A stretch of 64,000 nucleotides of DNA, from positions 94,569 through 158,568 of the forward strand of contig NZ_LBIP01000022.1 in the NCBI RefSeq assembly GCF_001280435.1, given 5' to 3'. This document shows positions 19,350 to 30,558 of the stretch, one piece after another. The notes under the pieces were generated by a model. That model made no database searches and was not told the origin of the DNA. It saw nothing but the letters and a program-made list of their open reading frames with translations. The DNA is from Mangrovimonas xylaniphaga (lineage in GTDB: Bacteria; Bacteroidota; Bacteroidia; Flavobacteriales; Flavobacteriaceae). Position 1 is the stretch's first letter, and the number at the start of each line of letters is the position of its first letter. Position numbers and translations under genes: made by a program.

Positions 19350-21029
19350 CTAAAATTCATCGGTCACACATCCTTTGGAAGCAGACGATACGGTTCTTGC
19401 ATATTTATACAGCACCCCTCTATCAAATTTTAACTTAGGTGCCTTCCATTGTTTTCTTCTTTCCTGTAATTCTTCTTCCGAAACCTCCAACATAATGGCA
19501 TTGGTTTCGGCATCTATCGTAATTAAATCGCCATCCTTAACCAAAGCGATATTCCCCCCCTCCTGGGCTTCAGGGGTGATATGTCCCACTACAAAACCGT
19601 GGGTTCCACCTGAAAATCTTCCATCGGTAATCAACGCTACATCTTTCCCCAATCCAGCACCAATAATAGCAGCTGTCGGTTTCAACATTTCGGGCATACC
19701 AGGCCCTCCCTTAGGACCTTCATAACGAATCACCACCACATCACCTTTTTCAACTTTACCATCCCGAATCCCATCATTGGCAGCATATTCTCCATCAAAC
19801 ACCTTAGCTTTCCCAACAAAACTCAAGCCTTCTTTCCCTGTAATTTTTGCCACACTTCCCTCTAAAGCCAAATTGCCATAAAGCATACGTAGGTGTCCTG
19901 AAACTTTTATAGGACTTTCTAAAGGCTTGATGACATCCTGATCGGGAGATAAATCTGGTACGTCCAAAAGATTTTCTGCAAGTGTTTTTCCGGTTACCGT
20001 CAAACAATCCCCATGCAACAATCCTTTTTTCAATAAATATTTTAGTACGGCCGGGATACCTCCCACAGCATGCACATCTTCCATCAGATATTTTCCACTG
20101 GGCTTCAAATCGGCCAAAAAGGGCGTATTATCACTAATTTTCTGAAAATCCTCTAGCGTGAATTCTATCTGGGCCGCTCTAGCAATTGCCAAGAAATGCA
20201 GCACCGCATTAGTGGAACCTCCAAGAATGGTCACCAACCTTATGGCATTTTCAAGAGACTTTTTGGTAATGATATCCGAAGGTTTAATATCCTTTTCCAA
20301 CAGCAAACGCATAGCCTCACCTGCTCTAACTGATTCATCTTTTTTCTCCTGGCTCAATGCTGGGTTGGAAGAATTATATGGAAGCGTCATCCCCAAAGCT
20401 TCAATAGCCGAAGCCATGGTGTTGGCTGTATACATACCTCCACAAGCACCAGCTCCCGGGCACGCCTTTTCCACAATACTTTGATAGTCTGTTTCGGTCA
20501 TGGTTCCCGCCACTTTACTTCCCCAAGCCTCAAAAGCAGAGACTACATCCAACTTCTTACCATTATGACACCCAGAATCAATAGTTCCCCCATAAACCAA
20601 AATGGAAGGACGATTCAATCTAATCATGGCCATTAAGGCTCCGGGCATATTTTTATCACAACCTACAACTGTCACCAATCCATCATAACTCATCGCCTGA
20701 ACTACTGTTTCCATAGAATCGGCAATGATATCTCTTGAAGGCAAAGAATATCTCATTCCCGGAGTTCCCATTGAAATTCCATCGCTCACCCCAATGGTAT
20801 TGAATATCAAACCAACCACATCTTCGCTCTGGGTTCCCTCCTTCACCAATTTTGCCAAATCATTTAAATGCATATTACAAGGGTTACCTTCATAGCCGGT
20901 ACTTGCAATACCAATAATTGGCTTAAAAAAATCTTCATTCGTCAATCCTATGGCGTGCAACATTGCTTGAGCCGCCGGCTGAGTAGGATCCTGAGTTACT
21001 GTTTTACTGTATTTATTAAGTTTATTCAT
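19350..21029 (-). CDS. ilvD: Dihydroxy-acid dehydratase
   Basis: Iron-sulfur dehydratase giving the 2-oxo acids that become valine and isoleucine. The 559-residue protein has the three cluster cysteines of the IlvD/Edd family: Cys51 (GNPCNMHL), Cys124 (GCDKNMPG) and Cys196 ([12 protein letters not shown]), plus the C-terminal [20 protein letters not shown] signature. It is the first structural gene of the ilv operon. Its start is about 180 bases downstream of the attenuator terminator, so expression should depend on readthrough at that site. Confidence 0.97.
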   Translation of the reverse strand: MNKLNKYSKTVTQDPTQPAAQAMLHAIGLTNEDFFKPIIGIASTGYEGNPCNMHLNDLAKLVKEGTQSEDVVGLIFNTIGVSDGISMGTPGMRYSLPSRDIIADSMETVVQAMSYDGLVTVVGCDKNMPGALMAMIRLNRPSILVYGGTIDSGCHNGKKLDVVSAFEAWGSKVAGTMTETDYQSIVEKACPGAGACGGMYTANTMASAIEALGMTLPYNSSNPALSQEKKDESVRAGEAMRLLLEKDIKPSDIITKKSLENAIRLVTILGGSTNAVLHFLAIARAAQIEFTLEDFQKISDNTPFLADLKPSGKYLMEDVHAVGGIPAVLKYLLKKGLLHGDCLTVTGKTLAENLLDVPDLSPDQDVIKPLESPIKVSGHLRMLYGNLALEGSVAKITGKEGLSFVGKAKVFDGEYAANDGIRDGKVEKGDVVVIRYEGPKGGPGMPEMLKPTAAIIGAGLGKDVALITDGRFSGGTHGFVVGHITPEAQEGGNIALVKDGDLITIDAETNAIMLEVSEEELQERRKQWKAPKLKFDRGVLYKYARTVSSASKGCVTDEF

Positions 21030-21205
21030 TCTTATTATTATACTTCTCTCAATAATTAGTTCTAAATTAAAAGTTTGTGTTTTATGTTATTTTTTTGATT
21101 GTAACCTAAGGTTAAACTCAAGCGAATCAAATATAATTCAACGAATTGATTATCAATTATTTAAATGCTAAACAATATGATGTTCAAGGCCTTAATTTTA
21201 CCAAT

Positions 21206-21268
21206 AAAAAAAGCCTTCCCAAACAGGGAAGGCTTTGACTTTAAATATTGACAACACAGCATTCCCTA
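21206..21268 (-). promoter_or_regulatory. ilv transcription attenuator (antiterminator plus terminator)
   Basis: On the minus strand, AAAGCCTTCCC (21236-21226 in reading order) and GGGAAGGCTTT pair in an 11-bp stem with a 5-base loop, followed by a T-run ending at about 21206: a strong intrinsic terminator upstream of ilvD. GGGAATGCT at 21266-21258, overlapping the leader stop codon, can pair with AGCCTTCCC in the 5' arm with one mismatch and so form a competing antiterminator. A ribosome stalled on the Ile codons upstream leaves this segment free (antitermination); a ribosome reaching the stop covers it (termination). The logic is inferred from the sequence. Confidence 0.88.
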
Positions 21269-21337
21269 CCTTCTCGAAATAATCGCGATGATAATAATGG
21301 AAATAATGTGTAATACGTTTCTGTTCATGATGTTCAT
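21266..21337 (-). CDS. ilv operon leader peptide
   Basis: A 23-codon frame, ATG at 21337 to TAG at 21268-21266, too short for ordinary gene finding. It contains nine isoleucine codons, mostly in HIISIIIIAIIS, plus one valine and one leucine. Its stop codon is followed after 29 bases by the attenuator hairpin. This composition and position identify it as a branched-chain amino-acid-sensing leader, isoleucine above all. An internal ATG at 21328 could also serve as start. A TATTTTTG box lies 7 bases before the first ATG, so the transcript may be nearly leaderless. Confidence 0.87.
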   Translation of the reverse strand: MNIMNRNVLHIISIIIIAIISRR

Positions 21338-21385
21338 CAAATATCAAAAATATCCATCAGGAATCCAAGTTTTTAAGCTCATTTC

Positions 21386-22852
21386 TTAAACTCGCGGCAA
21401 ATCGCTATCATCCTTTAGTGGCAGGTCGGTAGATCCCATCAAATATTTGTCAATATGATGGGCCGCTTGCCTCCCTTCTGAAATAGCCCAGACAATTAGA
21501 GATTGCCCCCTACGGGAATCACCCGCCGCAAAAATTCCCGGAACATTGGTTTTATAATCGGAAACCGTAGCCTGAATATTACTTCTGAAATCGGTGTCCA
21601 AACCAAATTGTTCCACCAAAGTTCTTTCTGGCCCCGTAAATCCTAAGGCCAAGAGCACCAAATCGCAGTCCCATTTTTTTTCTGTATCTGGAATTTCTTT
21701 TAACTGAGGTCGCTCACCATCTTTAAAAATCCATTCTACCTCAACCGTTTTAAGACCTTTTAGGTTCCCGTTTTTATCTCCTAAAAATTCTTTGGTTGAA
21801 ATACTAAAAAAACGCTCTACTCCTTCTTGATGAGAAGAACTTGTTTTCAACTTCATTGGCCAATAAGGCCAAGGCTGATTGGCTGGTCTACCAACTGAAG
21901 GCTTACTCAATATCTCAAAATTAACAACGGATTTTGCACCATGCCTATTGGAAGTCCCAATACAATCCGAACCTGTATCTCCACCTCCAATCACAATCAC
22001 ATTTTTATCCTTGGCACTCAATATATCGTCGAACTCCAACTCCCCGCCAACATATTGATTATTCATTTTCAAAAACTCCATCGCCTGATGCACTCCTTTT
22101 AAATGCGCTCCTTTTATAGGAATACCGCGTCTCTCAGTAGCACCGTTACATAATAGAATGGCATCAAATTCATCTTTAAGCGTTTCCACACTCACATTAT
22201 CACCTACATGTGCATTAACCTGAAAAATGATTCCTTCTTCTTCCAAAATGGCAATCCTCCTGTCGATGATTGATTTTTCCAATTTGAAATCAGGAATTCC
22301 ATAACGAAGTAAACCTCCCACTTTAGCATCGCGCTCATAAACCGTCACGTTGTGCCCCGCTCTGTTCAACTGCTGCGCAGCAGCCAATCCTGATGGCCCT
22401 GAACCAATTACTGCCACGCTTTTTCCCGTCCTCACCTCAGGTGGATTGGCCACAATCCAACCTTCTCTAAAAGCGGTTTCCACAATATTCTTTTCAATAT
22501 TTTCTATCGTTACAGGATCCTCATTGATTCCCAGCACACAGGCTTCCTCACATGGCGCAGGACATAAGCGCCCTGTAAATTCAGGAAAATTGTTGGTGGC
22601 ATGCAAGATTCTTGCTGCTTCTTTCCATTTCCCTTTATACACATTATCATTGAAATCAGGGATCAAATTGCCCAACGGGCAACCACTGTGGCAAAATGGA
22701 ATACCACAATCCATACATCGCGCTCCTTGATTTCTCAATTTATCCTCCGCTAGAGGAATTGTAAATTCTTTATAGTTTTTAACCCGATCCTCAACATCGG
22801 TATATTTTTCAACCTCTCTCTCAAATTCCATAAATCCGGTGATCTTTCCCAT
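21386..22852 (-). CDS. gltD: Glutamate synthase (NADPH) small subunit
   Basis: Supplies electrons from NAD(P)H to GltB. The 488-residue protein has an N-terminal cysteine-rich region for two 4Fe-4S clusters (CMDCGIPFCHSGCPLGN at about 41-57 and CPAPCEEAC at about 96-104), an FAD fingerprint VIGSGPSGLAAAQQL and a second, NADPH-binding VIGGGDTGSDCIGTS, ending with GIFAAGDSRRGQSL. It follows gltB by 4 bases. The ilv leader begins less than 50 bases after its stop, with no terminator seen between, so gltBD readthrough into the ilv attenuator is possible. Confidence 0.96.
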   Translation of the reverse strand: MGKITGFMEFEREVEKYTDVEDRVKNYKEFTIPLAEDKLRNQGARCMDCGIPFCHSGCPLGNLIPDFNDNVYKGKWKEAARILHATNNFPEFTGRLCPAPCEEACVLGINEDPVTIENIEKNIVETAFREGWIVANPPEVRTGKSVAVIGSGPSGLAAAQQLNRAGHNVTVYERDAKVGGLLRYGIPDFKLEKSIIDRRIAILEEEGIIFQVNAHVGDNVSVETLKDEFDAILLCNGATERRGIPIKGAHLKGVHQAMEFLKMNNQYVGGELEFDDILSAKDKNVIVIGGGDTGSDCIGTSNRHGAKSVVNFEILSKPSVGRPANQPWPYWPMKLKTSSSHQEGVERFFSISTKEFLGDKNGNLKGLKTVEVEWIFKDGERPQLKEIPDTEKKWDCDLVLLALGFTGPERTLVEQFGLDTDFRSNIQATVSDYKTNVPGIFAAGDSRRGQSLIVWAISEGRQAAHHIDKYLMGSTDLPLKDDSDLPRV

Positions 22853-22856
22853 AATT

Positions 22857-25800
22857 CTATTTCGTTACAAGGTTATTTTCATTTTCCAATCGTATCAAAG
22901 CCTGCTTGTATTCCTCAGGAAGCACCTTGATAAACTTAGGCAATTCACGCTCCCAATTTTCAAGAATACGCTGCGCCAAGGCACTTTGCGTGGCATTATA
23001 ATGATTTTCAATCAGGCGTTTCAATTCTTGAATATCCTCAGGAATCACCACAGGATCCAAATTCAAGCCTTCGGTATTACATTTTTTTACAAAGGTTTCG
23101 TTTTTGTCATACACATAAGCGATACCGCCACTCATACCGGCCCCAAAATTGCGCCCCACCTCACCGAGTATCACTGCAATTCCACCTGTCATATATTCAC
23201 AACCATGGTCACCAATACCTTCAACAACTGTTTTAACGCCTGAATTTCTTACACAGAAACGCTCTCCCGCCTTTCCATTGATATAAGCCTCCCCTGAAGT
23301 AGCTCCATAAAAAGCCACATTTCCAACAATCACATTTTCCTCAGGAACAATCGTCGCTTCATCCGGCACTTTCACCACCAATTTGGCTCCAGAAAGCCCC
23401 TTACCGATATAGTCATTGGTATTTCCTGTCACAATCAAACTCAAACCATGGGTAGCAAAGGCTCCAAAACTCTGCCCTGCAGACCCTTTAAAATTGATTT
23501 TCAAAGTATTTTCAGGCAGTCCCTGAGCTCCGTATATCTTCGAAATTTCATTACTCAATATGGCGCCAATCGCACGGTCTTCATTAGTTATTTTGAAATC
23601 CAAAATGGTTTTTTCCTTTCTAAACAAAGCAGGGTGCGCCTGACTGATAATTTCAAAATCCAAGGACTTTTCCAAATGATGATCTTGCTTACAAGTATTG
23701 TACAGCTTAGTCCCTTCTTCCACTTCTACCTTATGCAGAATAGGTGACAAATCGATGCCATGAGCTTTATAATAATCAATAGCTTTATTTCTATCCAACT
23801 TTTCAACTCTTCCTACCATTTCATCTACCGTTCTAAAACCAAGCTTCGCCATAATTTCCCGAAGCTCTTGAGCAACGAAATACATAAAATTGACTACATG
23901 CTCAGGTTTTCCTTTAAACTTCTTGCGCAATTCTGGATTTTGGGTTGCGATCCCAACTGGGCAAGTATTCAAATGGCACACGCGCATCATGATACACCCT
24001 GAAGCCACCAAAGGCGCCGTTGCAAATCCAAACTCCTCAGCCCCAAGTAGACAAGCAATCGCCACATCTCTACCAGTTTTCAACTGACCATCACATTCTA
24101 CCACAATTCTATTACGAAGATTGTTCATCACTAAAGTCTGCTGGGTTTCTGCCAGTCCTAATTCCCAAGGTAGCCCCGCATGCTTCAAGGACGTTAACGG
24201 TGAAGCCCCTGTTCCTCCATCGTAACCAGAAATCAGGACCACATCAGCTTTTGCTTTCGCAACACCGGCAGCAACGGTACCCACACCAACTTCTGACACC
24301 AATTTGACATTGATGCGGGCTTCACGATTCGCCGATTTCAAATCGTAAATCAATTGCGACAAATCTTCAATAGAATATATATCGTGATGTGGTGGTGGTG
24401 AAATCAAACCAACATAAGGCGTTGAGTTTCTTGTTTTAGCTATTTCAGGATTCACTTTAGGACCAGGCAATTGCCCCCCTTCTCCAGGTTTGGCCCCTTG
24501 CGCCATTTTTATCTGTATCTCTAGGGCATTGGTTAAATAATTGGAAGTTACCCCAAATCGGCCTGAGGCCACCTGTTTAATGGCACTGTTCTTCCAGTCG
24601 CCATTTACATCTTTATAGAAACGATCTTCATTTTCTCCACCTTCACCCGAATTACTTTTTCCGCCAATTCGGTTCATAGCTATCGCCAAATTTTCATGCG
24701 CTTCCTTACTAATGGATCCATATGACATGGCTCCCGTTTTGAAGCGCTTTACAATATTGGTCCAAGGCTCTACTTCCTCCAATGGAATTGGATCATAATT
24801 AGCAAACTCAAACAAGCCCCGGATGGTCATTAAGTGCTTAGACTGATCATTGATAATCCTAGAATATTCCTCATAAGTCTTAGGCTTGTTACTTCTCACG
24901 GCCTCTTGCAGTTTTGCTACAGACAATGGATTGAACAAATGATGCTCTCCATTTCTTCTCCAACGATACTGCCCACCAATTTCTAAGTCGAGGTTAGCGG
25001 CTATATGTTTACTTTGATATGCTTTTTGATAACGTTTATTGATTTCTTTTTCCAATTGATGCAAATCCACTCCCTGAATTCTAGTTGCAGTTTTCGGAAA
25101 ATACTTCTCTACCACATCCGTATTAATACCGATACACTCAAACAACTGCGCACCTCTGTAAGAGTTAAGCGTAGAAATCCCTATTTTATTCATCACTTTC
25201 AGAATCCCTTTTCCAACAGCTTTATTATAGTTGTTTATGGCCTGTAGCGGATCTATAGAAGAATCATTCAAATCTGCCATTTGATCCTCGATAATCTCAT
25301 TAACCATATATGGATTAATAGCACTAGCTCCATAACTGAACAGCATCGCAAAATGATGCACCTCTCTAGGTTCGGCCGACTCTATAATGATACTTAACTG
25401 GGAACGTTTTCCCAACTTGTACAAACCACTGTTCACATAGGAACAAGCCAACAAGGCAGGAATCGGCGCCTTCTGTTCACTTATATTTCTATCGGAAAGA
25501 ATTATGATGTTTGTTCCTTCCTCTATACAATTTGCTGCCTGCCTCAATATATCTTCCAAGGCATCCTCCACACCGTTATGACCTTTGTTAACATCATAAA
25601 GTATTGGAATTTGCTCCACCTTAAAATGAGGATTTCTATAACTTTTTATTTTATCCAAATCCTGTTTGGAAATCACTGGATTTTGGATTTTCAGCTTTTG
25701 ACAATGTTTTTCGTCAATCTCAAAAATATTGGAATCACTACCCAAAGTAAGACTGATATCAGTAATCAATTCTTCACGAATGCCATCCAAAGGAGGATTG

Positions 25801-27362
25801 GTAACCTGCGCAAATAGCTGCTTGAAATAATTATAAATTAATTGGGGACGCTCAGACAACACGGCCAAAGGCGTATCGCTACCCATAGATCCAATAGGCT
25901 CCTTACTATTCTTTGCCATTGGCAAAATGATAGTATTGATATCTTCCTGAGTATACCCAAATACCACTTTACGCTTGTCCAAAGGCTCTTCATTGAAAAA
26001 CACAGGACAATCATTATACGGAATATCACGAAGCTGAATTAAATTATTATCCAACCATTTGCGATACGGATGCATTGCTGCAATACGCTCCTTGATCTCT
26101 TCATCGTTAACAATCCGCCCTTCTTTCATATTTACCAAGAACATTTTCCCTGGCTCCAAACGTCCGTGATGCTCTACATTTTTAGGCTCAATTTCAATAA
26201 CTCCAATTTCAGACGACATGATTACGTAACCATCTTTAGTCACCGAATATCGTGATGGACGCAGGCCGTTTCTATCCAAAACCGCCCCGATATAATCCCC
26301 GTCGGTAAAAGGAATGGATGCTGGGCCATCCCAAGGCTCCATCAAACAAGAATTATATTCGTAGAAGGCCTTTTTACTATCAGACATTTCTGGGTTTTTC
26401 TCCCAAGCTTCCGGCACCAACATCATCATGACTTCCGGCAAGGAGCGCCCAGTCATCAACAACAACTCTACCACCATATCCATAGAGGCAGAATCTGATT
26501 TTCTTGGAAGTACAATAGGCAAGATATTTTTGATTTCCTCTCCAAACAATTCACTTTCCATCAATTCTTCCCTAGAATACATCCGGGAAATATTTCCCCT
26601 TAAGGTATTGATTTCCCCATTATGACACATATAGCGGAAAGGCTGTGCCAAATCCCAAGTTGGGAATGTGTTCGTAGAAAAACGTTGGTGCACCAATGCC
26701 AAACGCGTCACCAATAAAGGATCGTTCAAATCCTTATAAAACAATTTGATATCTTCTGGTATCAAAAGACCTTTATATATAATGACTTTGGTTGACAAAC
26801 TAGGCAGGTAGAAAAATGCACTTTCGGAAATCTTAGAACCAATAATTTCGTGCTCTGTTTTCTTTCTTGCGATAAACAGTTTTACATTAAAGTGAAAATC
26901 ATCTTGATTCTTATCTCCCTTACCTACAAACACCTGCTTAATGTAAGGTTGAGTTACTGCAGCAATTTCTCCAAGCACAGATTCATCAACTGGCACATCA
27001 CGCCACCCCAATACTTTAAGCCCCTGCTCCTCCATATGTTTTTCCAACACCGAAATACAGAATTTCCGTTGGTTTTCCTTTTTAGGCAGAAACACATTAC
27101 TAACAGCGTACTCACGCTCCTTAGGCAACTTAAACTTACAATTAGCAACAAAAAACTCATGCGGAATATCCACCAATATACCGGCACCATCCCCCGTTTT
27201 CCCATCGGCACTTACCGCACCACGATGCTCTAGTTTTTCAAGTATTTGAAGAGCTTTATGAATAATGTCATTCGACTTAATTCCTTTTAAACTACATATA
27301 AATCCCGCACCACAATTATCATGCTCAAATTCCGGCAAATACAACCCTTGTTTCTTCAACAT
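22857..27362 (-). CDS. gltB: Glutamate synthase large subunit
   Basis: Amide transfer from glutamine to 2-oxoglutarate, the assimilatory half of GS/GOGAT. The 1501-residue protein has the N-terminal nucleophile Cys17 in HDNCGAGFI, implying removal of a 16-residue propeptide, then a class-II glutaminase domain, central domain, FMN-binding synthase domain with the 3Fe-4S motif [15 protein letters not shown], and the C-terminal GXGXG beta-helix region (SGGIAYVYD). Full length for the bacterial alpha subunit. It is divergent from the porin/P-II/Amt cluster, fitting shared nitrogen control. Confidence 0.97.
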   Translation of the reverse strand: MLKKQGLYLPEFEHDNCGAGFICSLKGIKSNDIIHKALQILEKLEHRGAVSADGKTGDGAGILVDIPHEFFVANCKFKLPKEREYAVSNVFLPKKENQRKFCISVLEKHMEEQGLKVLGWRDVPVDESVLGEIAAVTQPYIKQVFVGKGDKNQDDFHFNVKLFIARKKTEHEIIGSKISESAFFYLPSLSTKVIIYKGLLIPEDIKLFYKDLNDPLLVTRLALVHQRFSTNTFPTWDLAQPFRYMCHNGEINTLRGNISRMYSREELMESELFGEEIKNILPIVLPRKSDSASMDMVVELLLMTGRSLPEVMMMLVPEAWEKNPEMSDSKKAFYEYNSCLMEPWDGPASIPFTDGDYIGAVLDRNGLRPSRYSVTKDGYVIMSSEIGVIEIEPKNVEHHGRLEPGKMFLVNMKEGRIVNDEEIKERIAAMHPYRKWLDNNLIQLRDIPYNDCPVFFNEEPLDKRKVVFGYTQEDINTIILPMAKNSKEPIGSMGSDTPLAVLSERPQLIYNYFKQLFAQVTNPPLDGIREELITDISLTLGSDSNIFEIDEKHCQKLKIQNPVISKQDLDKIKSYRNPHFKVEQIPILYDVNKGHNGVEDALEDILRQAANCIEEGTNIIILSDRNISEQKAPIPALLACSYVNSGLYKLGKRSQLSIIIESAEPREVHHFAMLFSYGASAINPYMVNEIIEDQMADLNDSSIDPLQAINNYNKAVGKGILKVMNKIGISTLNSYRGAQLFECIGINTDVVEKYFPKTATRIQGVDLHQLEKEINKRYQKAYQSKHIAANLDLEIGGQYRWRRNGEHHLFNPLSVAKLQEAVRSNKPKTYEEYSRIINDQSKHLMTIRGLFEFANYDPIPLEEVEPWTNIVKRFKTGAMSYGSISKEAHENLAIAMNRIGGKSNSGEGGENEDRFYKDVNGDWKNSAIKQVASGRFGVTSNYLTNALEIQIKMAQGAKPGEGGQLPGPKVNPEIAKTRNSTPYVGLISPPPHHDIYSIEDLSQLIYDLKSANREARINVKLVSEVGVGTVAAGVAKAKADVVLISGYDGGTGASPLTSLKHAGLPWELGLAETQQTLVMNNLRNRIVVECDGQLKTGRDVAIACLLGAEEFGFATAPLVASGCIMMRVCHLNTCPVGIATQNPELRKKFKGKPEHVVNFMYFVAQELREIMAKLGFRTVDEMVGRVEKLDRNKAIDYYKAHGIDLSPILHKVEVEEGTKLYNTCKQDHHLEKSLDFEIISQAHPALFRKEKTILDFKITNEDRAIGAILSNEISKIYGAQGLPENTLKINFKGSAGQSFGAFATHGLSLIVTGNTNDYIGKGLSGAKLVVKVPDEATIVPEENVIVGNVAFYGATSGEAYINGKAGERFCVRNSGVKTVVEGIGDHGCEYMTGGIAVILGEVGRNFGAGMSGGIAYVYDKNETFVKKCNTEGLNLDPVVIPEDIQELKRLIENHYNATQSALAQRILENWERELPKFIKVLPEEYKQALIRLENENNLVTK

Positions 27363-27800
27363 AACCTTAAATTTTAACGTAAATCTTTAGAATTGGATTT
27401 ACTAATATAGGAGAGAAAATGCATTAATTATAAAACACTTAGCATTATTGCGATTTCACCAAATTCAAGCCTGTATAATTAGAATTATCCAATCAGACCC
27501 GTAAAAAACTAAAATTTACTTAATGAATTTTTATTATCAAAAACATCGTTCAAATAAAAAGACTTCAAATAAACACAAACTAACATGTGTTAACCTTATT
27601 TTTTTACTTAATTTTTTAAGATTTCAACATTTATCAAATTAAAATATTCTCAAAGAAATTAAAAAAATAAGAACAACCCCTAATTAATAAAGGGTAAAAA
27701 GTACATAAATCATAAAAATACTCACTTCTACCCTATTTTTTACAGGGTGTAATATATTTTTTACATAGTTTTAGGTAGTAATTAACCAAAACAACTTTGT
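27363..27800. promoter_or_regulatory. Divergent gltB/porin intergenic region with paired CCCT-N9-AGGG dyads
   Basis: 438 very AT-rich bases separating two nitrogen operons. Two dyads with the same geometry occur: CCCT-N9-AGGG at 27678-27694 and 27731-27747, 53 bp apart (about five helical turns). The nearer one ends 53 bases before the porin start. They are the only GC-rich islands near that start, so a regulator-binding pair is plausible but unproven. A CAACTTTG box directly before the porin ATG is a weak promoter candidate. No convincing gltB promoter box was found. Confidence 0.5.
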
Positions 27801-28847
27801 ATGAAAAAACTTTTTTTCCTTTCCTTGCTATTAACAGCAATTTGCAATGTAAATGCACAAGAAGAAGCCCCAAAAAGTGATTCAGAAGACAAGAAGAAAT
27901 TTTCCCTAAGTGGCAGTATAGATGCTTACTACAGGGTAAATTTTGGCGCTCCAAACAAAGAACTTGAGGATGGCAGCATTGTCGCCCCAGGATCTTCATT
28001 TGCCAACCTACCGGGATTTGCACTTGGCATGGCCAATGTTGTTGCCGCCTATGAAGGCGAAAAAGTAGGCTTTGTAGCCGACTTGGTTTTTGGACCAAGA
28101 GGTACAGATGCTATTTTTGCTTCCCCCATGTACTCTGCTACCGGAAACATTGTCAACCAACTTTATGCCTACTGGAATGTTTCAGACAATGTGACACTTA
28201 CCTTTGGAAACTTCAACACTTTCCTTGGCTACGAAGTCATTTCTCCAGTAGCCAACTTTAACTATAGTACATCCTATTTATTTTCTTACGGACCTTTTAG
28301 TCACACCGGACTGAAAGCAGACTTCTCTCTTACAGACGATTTTAGTTTGATGCTAGCCGTAATGAACCCTACCGACCTTACGGAGTTCAATCCAACGGAC
28401 AAATACGCCTTTGGAGCCCAACTAGGATTTAAAGGACAGTTCCTTAACTTCCTTACCGATGATGGCGCCTTTGAAATTGACTATACAGGAGGCTTCGATA
28501 TAACTAGCAGTGTTTTCCTAGGAATCAATGCCGCCTATTACAATAATGACGATTTTGGATTTGCTGGAGTAGCACTGTACCCACAATTTGCGACAAGCGA
28601 TAACTTCACTATTGGGTTTAGAGGAGAATATTTCCTTGAAGACGGTGACTTTGGAGCTATCGGTACCGGCGTTGAAGATTCTAGTGTGTTTGCCGCTACC
28701 CTCACAGGCAGTTACACCATCAATAGTCTAATCATCAAACCAGAATTCCGTTTGGACAGCGCATCGGATGACGCCTTTATTAATAAGGATTTGGACGCTA
28801 AAAAGAGCCTAAGCTCATTCCTATTGGCTGCCATCTACTCGTTCTAG
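27801..28847 (+). CDS. Outer-membrane beta-barrel porin-like protein of the nitrogen cluster
   Basis: 348 residues with a cleavable signal peptide (positively charged MKKLFF start, hydrophobic core, likely cleavage after NVNA near residue 19), an acidic linker rich in Glu, Asp and Lys, and then alternating amphipathic segments such as FSLSGSIDAYYRVNFG, typical of a beta barrel. The C terminus is AAIYSF, ending in the aromatic residue expected of outer-membrane barrels. It resembles the OmpL-like porin-2 group. Position directly before P-II and amt suggests uptake of a small nitrogen compound across the outer membrane (inference). A gap of 40 bases separates it from the P-II gene. Confidence 0.8.
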   Translation: MKKLFFLSLLLTAICNVNAQEEAPKSDSEDKKKFSLSGSIDAYYRVNFGAPNKELEDGSIVAPGSSFANLPGFALGMANVVAAYEGEKVGFVADLVFGPRGTDAIFASPMYSATGNIVNQLYAYWNVSDNVTLTFGNFNTFLGYEVISPVANFNYSTSYLFSYGPFSHTGLKADFSLTDDFSLMLAVMNPTDLTEFNPTDKYAFGAQLGFKGQFLNFLTDDGAFEIDYTGGFDITSSVFLGINAAYYNNDDFGFAGVALYPQFATSDNFTIGFRGEYFLEDGDFGAIGTGVEDSSVFAATLTGSYTINSLIIKPEFRLDSASDDAFINKDLDAKKSLSSFLLAAIYSF

Positions 28848-28887
28848 AAATCCGCTCAACATTTAATAAATAATAAACTATCTAATA

Positions 28888-29226
28888 ATGAAGAAAATTG
28901 AAGCAATCATTAGAAAATCCAAATTTTCAGAAGTAAAAGAAGCTCTTCACAATGTGGGAGTAGTTTTTTTCTCCTATTGGGATGTTACTGGTCTTGGTAA
29001 CGAAAAAGAAGGCCATGTATATCGCAGCATTACCTACAGTACCAGCGACATTCAAAGACGCTACCTCTCGATCGTTGTTAATGACGATTTTGAAGACATT
29101 ACTGTAAAAACCATCATTGAGTCTGCAAAAACTGGTGAGGTTGGAGATGGAAAGATTTTCGTTTCAGACATCGCGGAATGCTACAGAATTCGCACCGGTG
29201 AAAAAGGCGGAGAAACTTTAAAATAA
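28888..29226 (+). CDS. P-II family nitrogen regulatory protein
   Basis: 112-residue trimeric signal protein sensing ATP/ADP and 2-oxoglutarate; beside amt it would act as a GlnK that gates ammonium uptake. The B-loop TGEVGDGKIF is at residues 82-91 and the C-loop IRTGEKGG at 101-108, both canonical. The T-loop is divergent (GLGNEKEGHVYRSITYSTSD), but Tyr50 sits where the uridylylated Tyr51 of enteric proteins lies. The N-terminal GVVFFSYWDVTG also differs from the usual MTVTEVKGFG. It precedes amt by 26 bases. Confidence 0.93.
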   Translation: MKKIEAIIRKSKFSEVKEALHNVGVVFFSYWDVTGLGNEKEGHVYRSITYSTSDIQRRYLSIVVNDDFEDITVKTIIESAKTGEVGDGKIFVSDIAECYRIRTGEKGGETLK

Positions 29227-29252
29227 ACTAATTAAGAAAAGAAATAATTAAC

Positions 29253-30476
29253 ATGGAAGAATTAACAAACCAAATAACAGAAATAAATGGTGTTCTAGAT
29301 ATTTTTTGGATTCTCGTTGCCGGTATCTTCGTATTTTTTATGCAGGCAGGCTTCACATTGGTTGAGGCTGGTTTCACCCGTTCCAAAAACACCATCAATA
29401 TTGTAATGAAAAACCTGATGGACCTTTGCATAGGCTCCTTAGGGTTTTGGGCCATAGGATACACCATCATGTATGGTGAATCCATTGGAAAATTTATTGG
29501 AAGCCCTTCATTGTTCTATAACGAACCAGGAGACATGCACAATTTGTTTTTCCAAACCGTATTTTGTGCCACCGCTGCAACTATCGTTTCTGGTGCTGTT
29601 GCTGAACGTACAAAATTTTCAACCTACATTATTTTCTCTTTGATCATGACCACCATTATTTACCCAATCTCAGGCCACTGGGTATGGCAAGGAGATGGTT
29701 GGTTAACAGAATTAGGATTTATTGATTTTGCGGGATCCACAGTGGTACACTCTGTAGGAGGTTGGGCTGGATTGGTAGCTGCAGCATTAATAGGTCCTAG
29801 AATTGGAAAATATACAGGAGGCAAATCAAACGCAATCCTTGGTCACAACATGATGTACGGAGCATTGGGTGTGTTTATTCTTTGGTTAGGATGGTTTGGT
29901 TTCAACCCAGGATCTGAGCTTGCCATTTCAGGAGGAAGCGCCAACAATGTTGCCAATATTGTTATCACCACCAACTTGGCCGCTGCGGCTGGAGCAGTTA
30001 CGGCTTTAATCCTAACTTGGGTTAAGTACGGTAAACCTGATTTATCAATGACCTTGAATGGCGCCTTAGCTGGATTGGTAGGAATCACTGCAGGATGTGC
30101 TGCTGTGTCTCCAGTTGGAGCCGCCCTTATTGGAGCCATCTCAGGATTTACAGTAGTGGTATCAATTGCGGTAATCGATAAAAATTTAAAAATAGACGAC
30201 CCAGTGGGAGCTATTTCAGTACACGGTGTTGTTGGAGCCTTAGGAACCTTATTGGTTGGTGTATTTGCTACCGATGGAGGCTTGTTCTACGGAGGAGGCT
30301 TTAAACAATTGGGAGTTCAAGCCATTGGAGTTTTCAGTATCGGGGCTTGGGCAATTGTAGCCACTTTCATTGTACTATTCATTCTTAAGAAAACCATAGG
30401 ACTGAGAGTTCCAGAACAAGATGAAATAAAAGGATTGGACATTACCGAACACGGAATGAACGCCTACAACGATTAA
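29253..30476 (+). CDS. amtB: Ammonium transporter
   Basis: Inner-membrane ammonium channel of 407 residues with about eleven membrane segments. Pore residues are visible: the twin histidines His166 (VVHSVGG) and His324 (SVHGVVG), and Asp159 in FIDFAGSTVVH, the structural aspartate of the Amt family. There is no cleavable signal peptide, unlike E. coli AmtB. The short hydrophilic C terminus (about 25 residues) is the region where P-II docks in known pairs. Last gene of porin-PII-amt, ending in a strong terminator. Confidence 0.96.
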   Translation: MEELTNQITEINGVLDIFWILVAGIFVFFMQAGFTLVEAGFTRSKNTINIVMKNLMDLCIGSLGFWAIGYTIMYGESIGKFIGSPSLFYNEPGDMHNLFFQTVFCATAATIVSGAVAERTKFSTYIIFSLIMTTIIYPISGHWVWQGDGWLTELGFIDFAGSTVVHSVGGWAGLVAAALIGPRIGKYTGGKSNAILGHNMMYGALGVFILWLGWFGFNPGSELAISGGSANNVANIVITTNLAAAAGAVTALILTWVKYGKPDLSMTLNGALAGLVGITAGCAAVSPVGAALIGAISGFTVVVSIAVIDKNLKIDDPVGAISVHGVVGALGTLLVGVFATDGGLFYGGGFKQLGVQAIGVFSIGAWAIVATFIVLFILKKTIGLRVPEQDEIKGLDITEHGMNAYND

Positions 30477-30497
30477 CTAATTTAACTTTGCAAATAC

Positions 30498-30537
30498 AAA
30501 AAACCCTCGACAGCAAATGCTTCGAGGGTTTTCTTTT
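30498..30537. terminator. Bidirectional terminator between amtB and ppc
   Basis: AAAACCCTCGA pairs with TCGAGGGTTTT, with an inner AGC/GCT stem and AAAT loop. T-rich tracts follow on both strands, so it can serve amtB on the plus strand and ppc on the minus strand. Confidence 0.9.
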
Positions 30538-30558
30538 TAAAATATATTTTTTTTTAAT

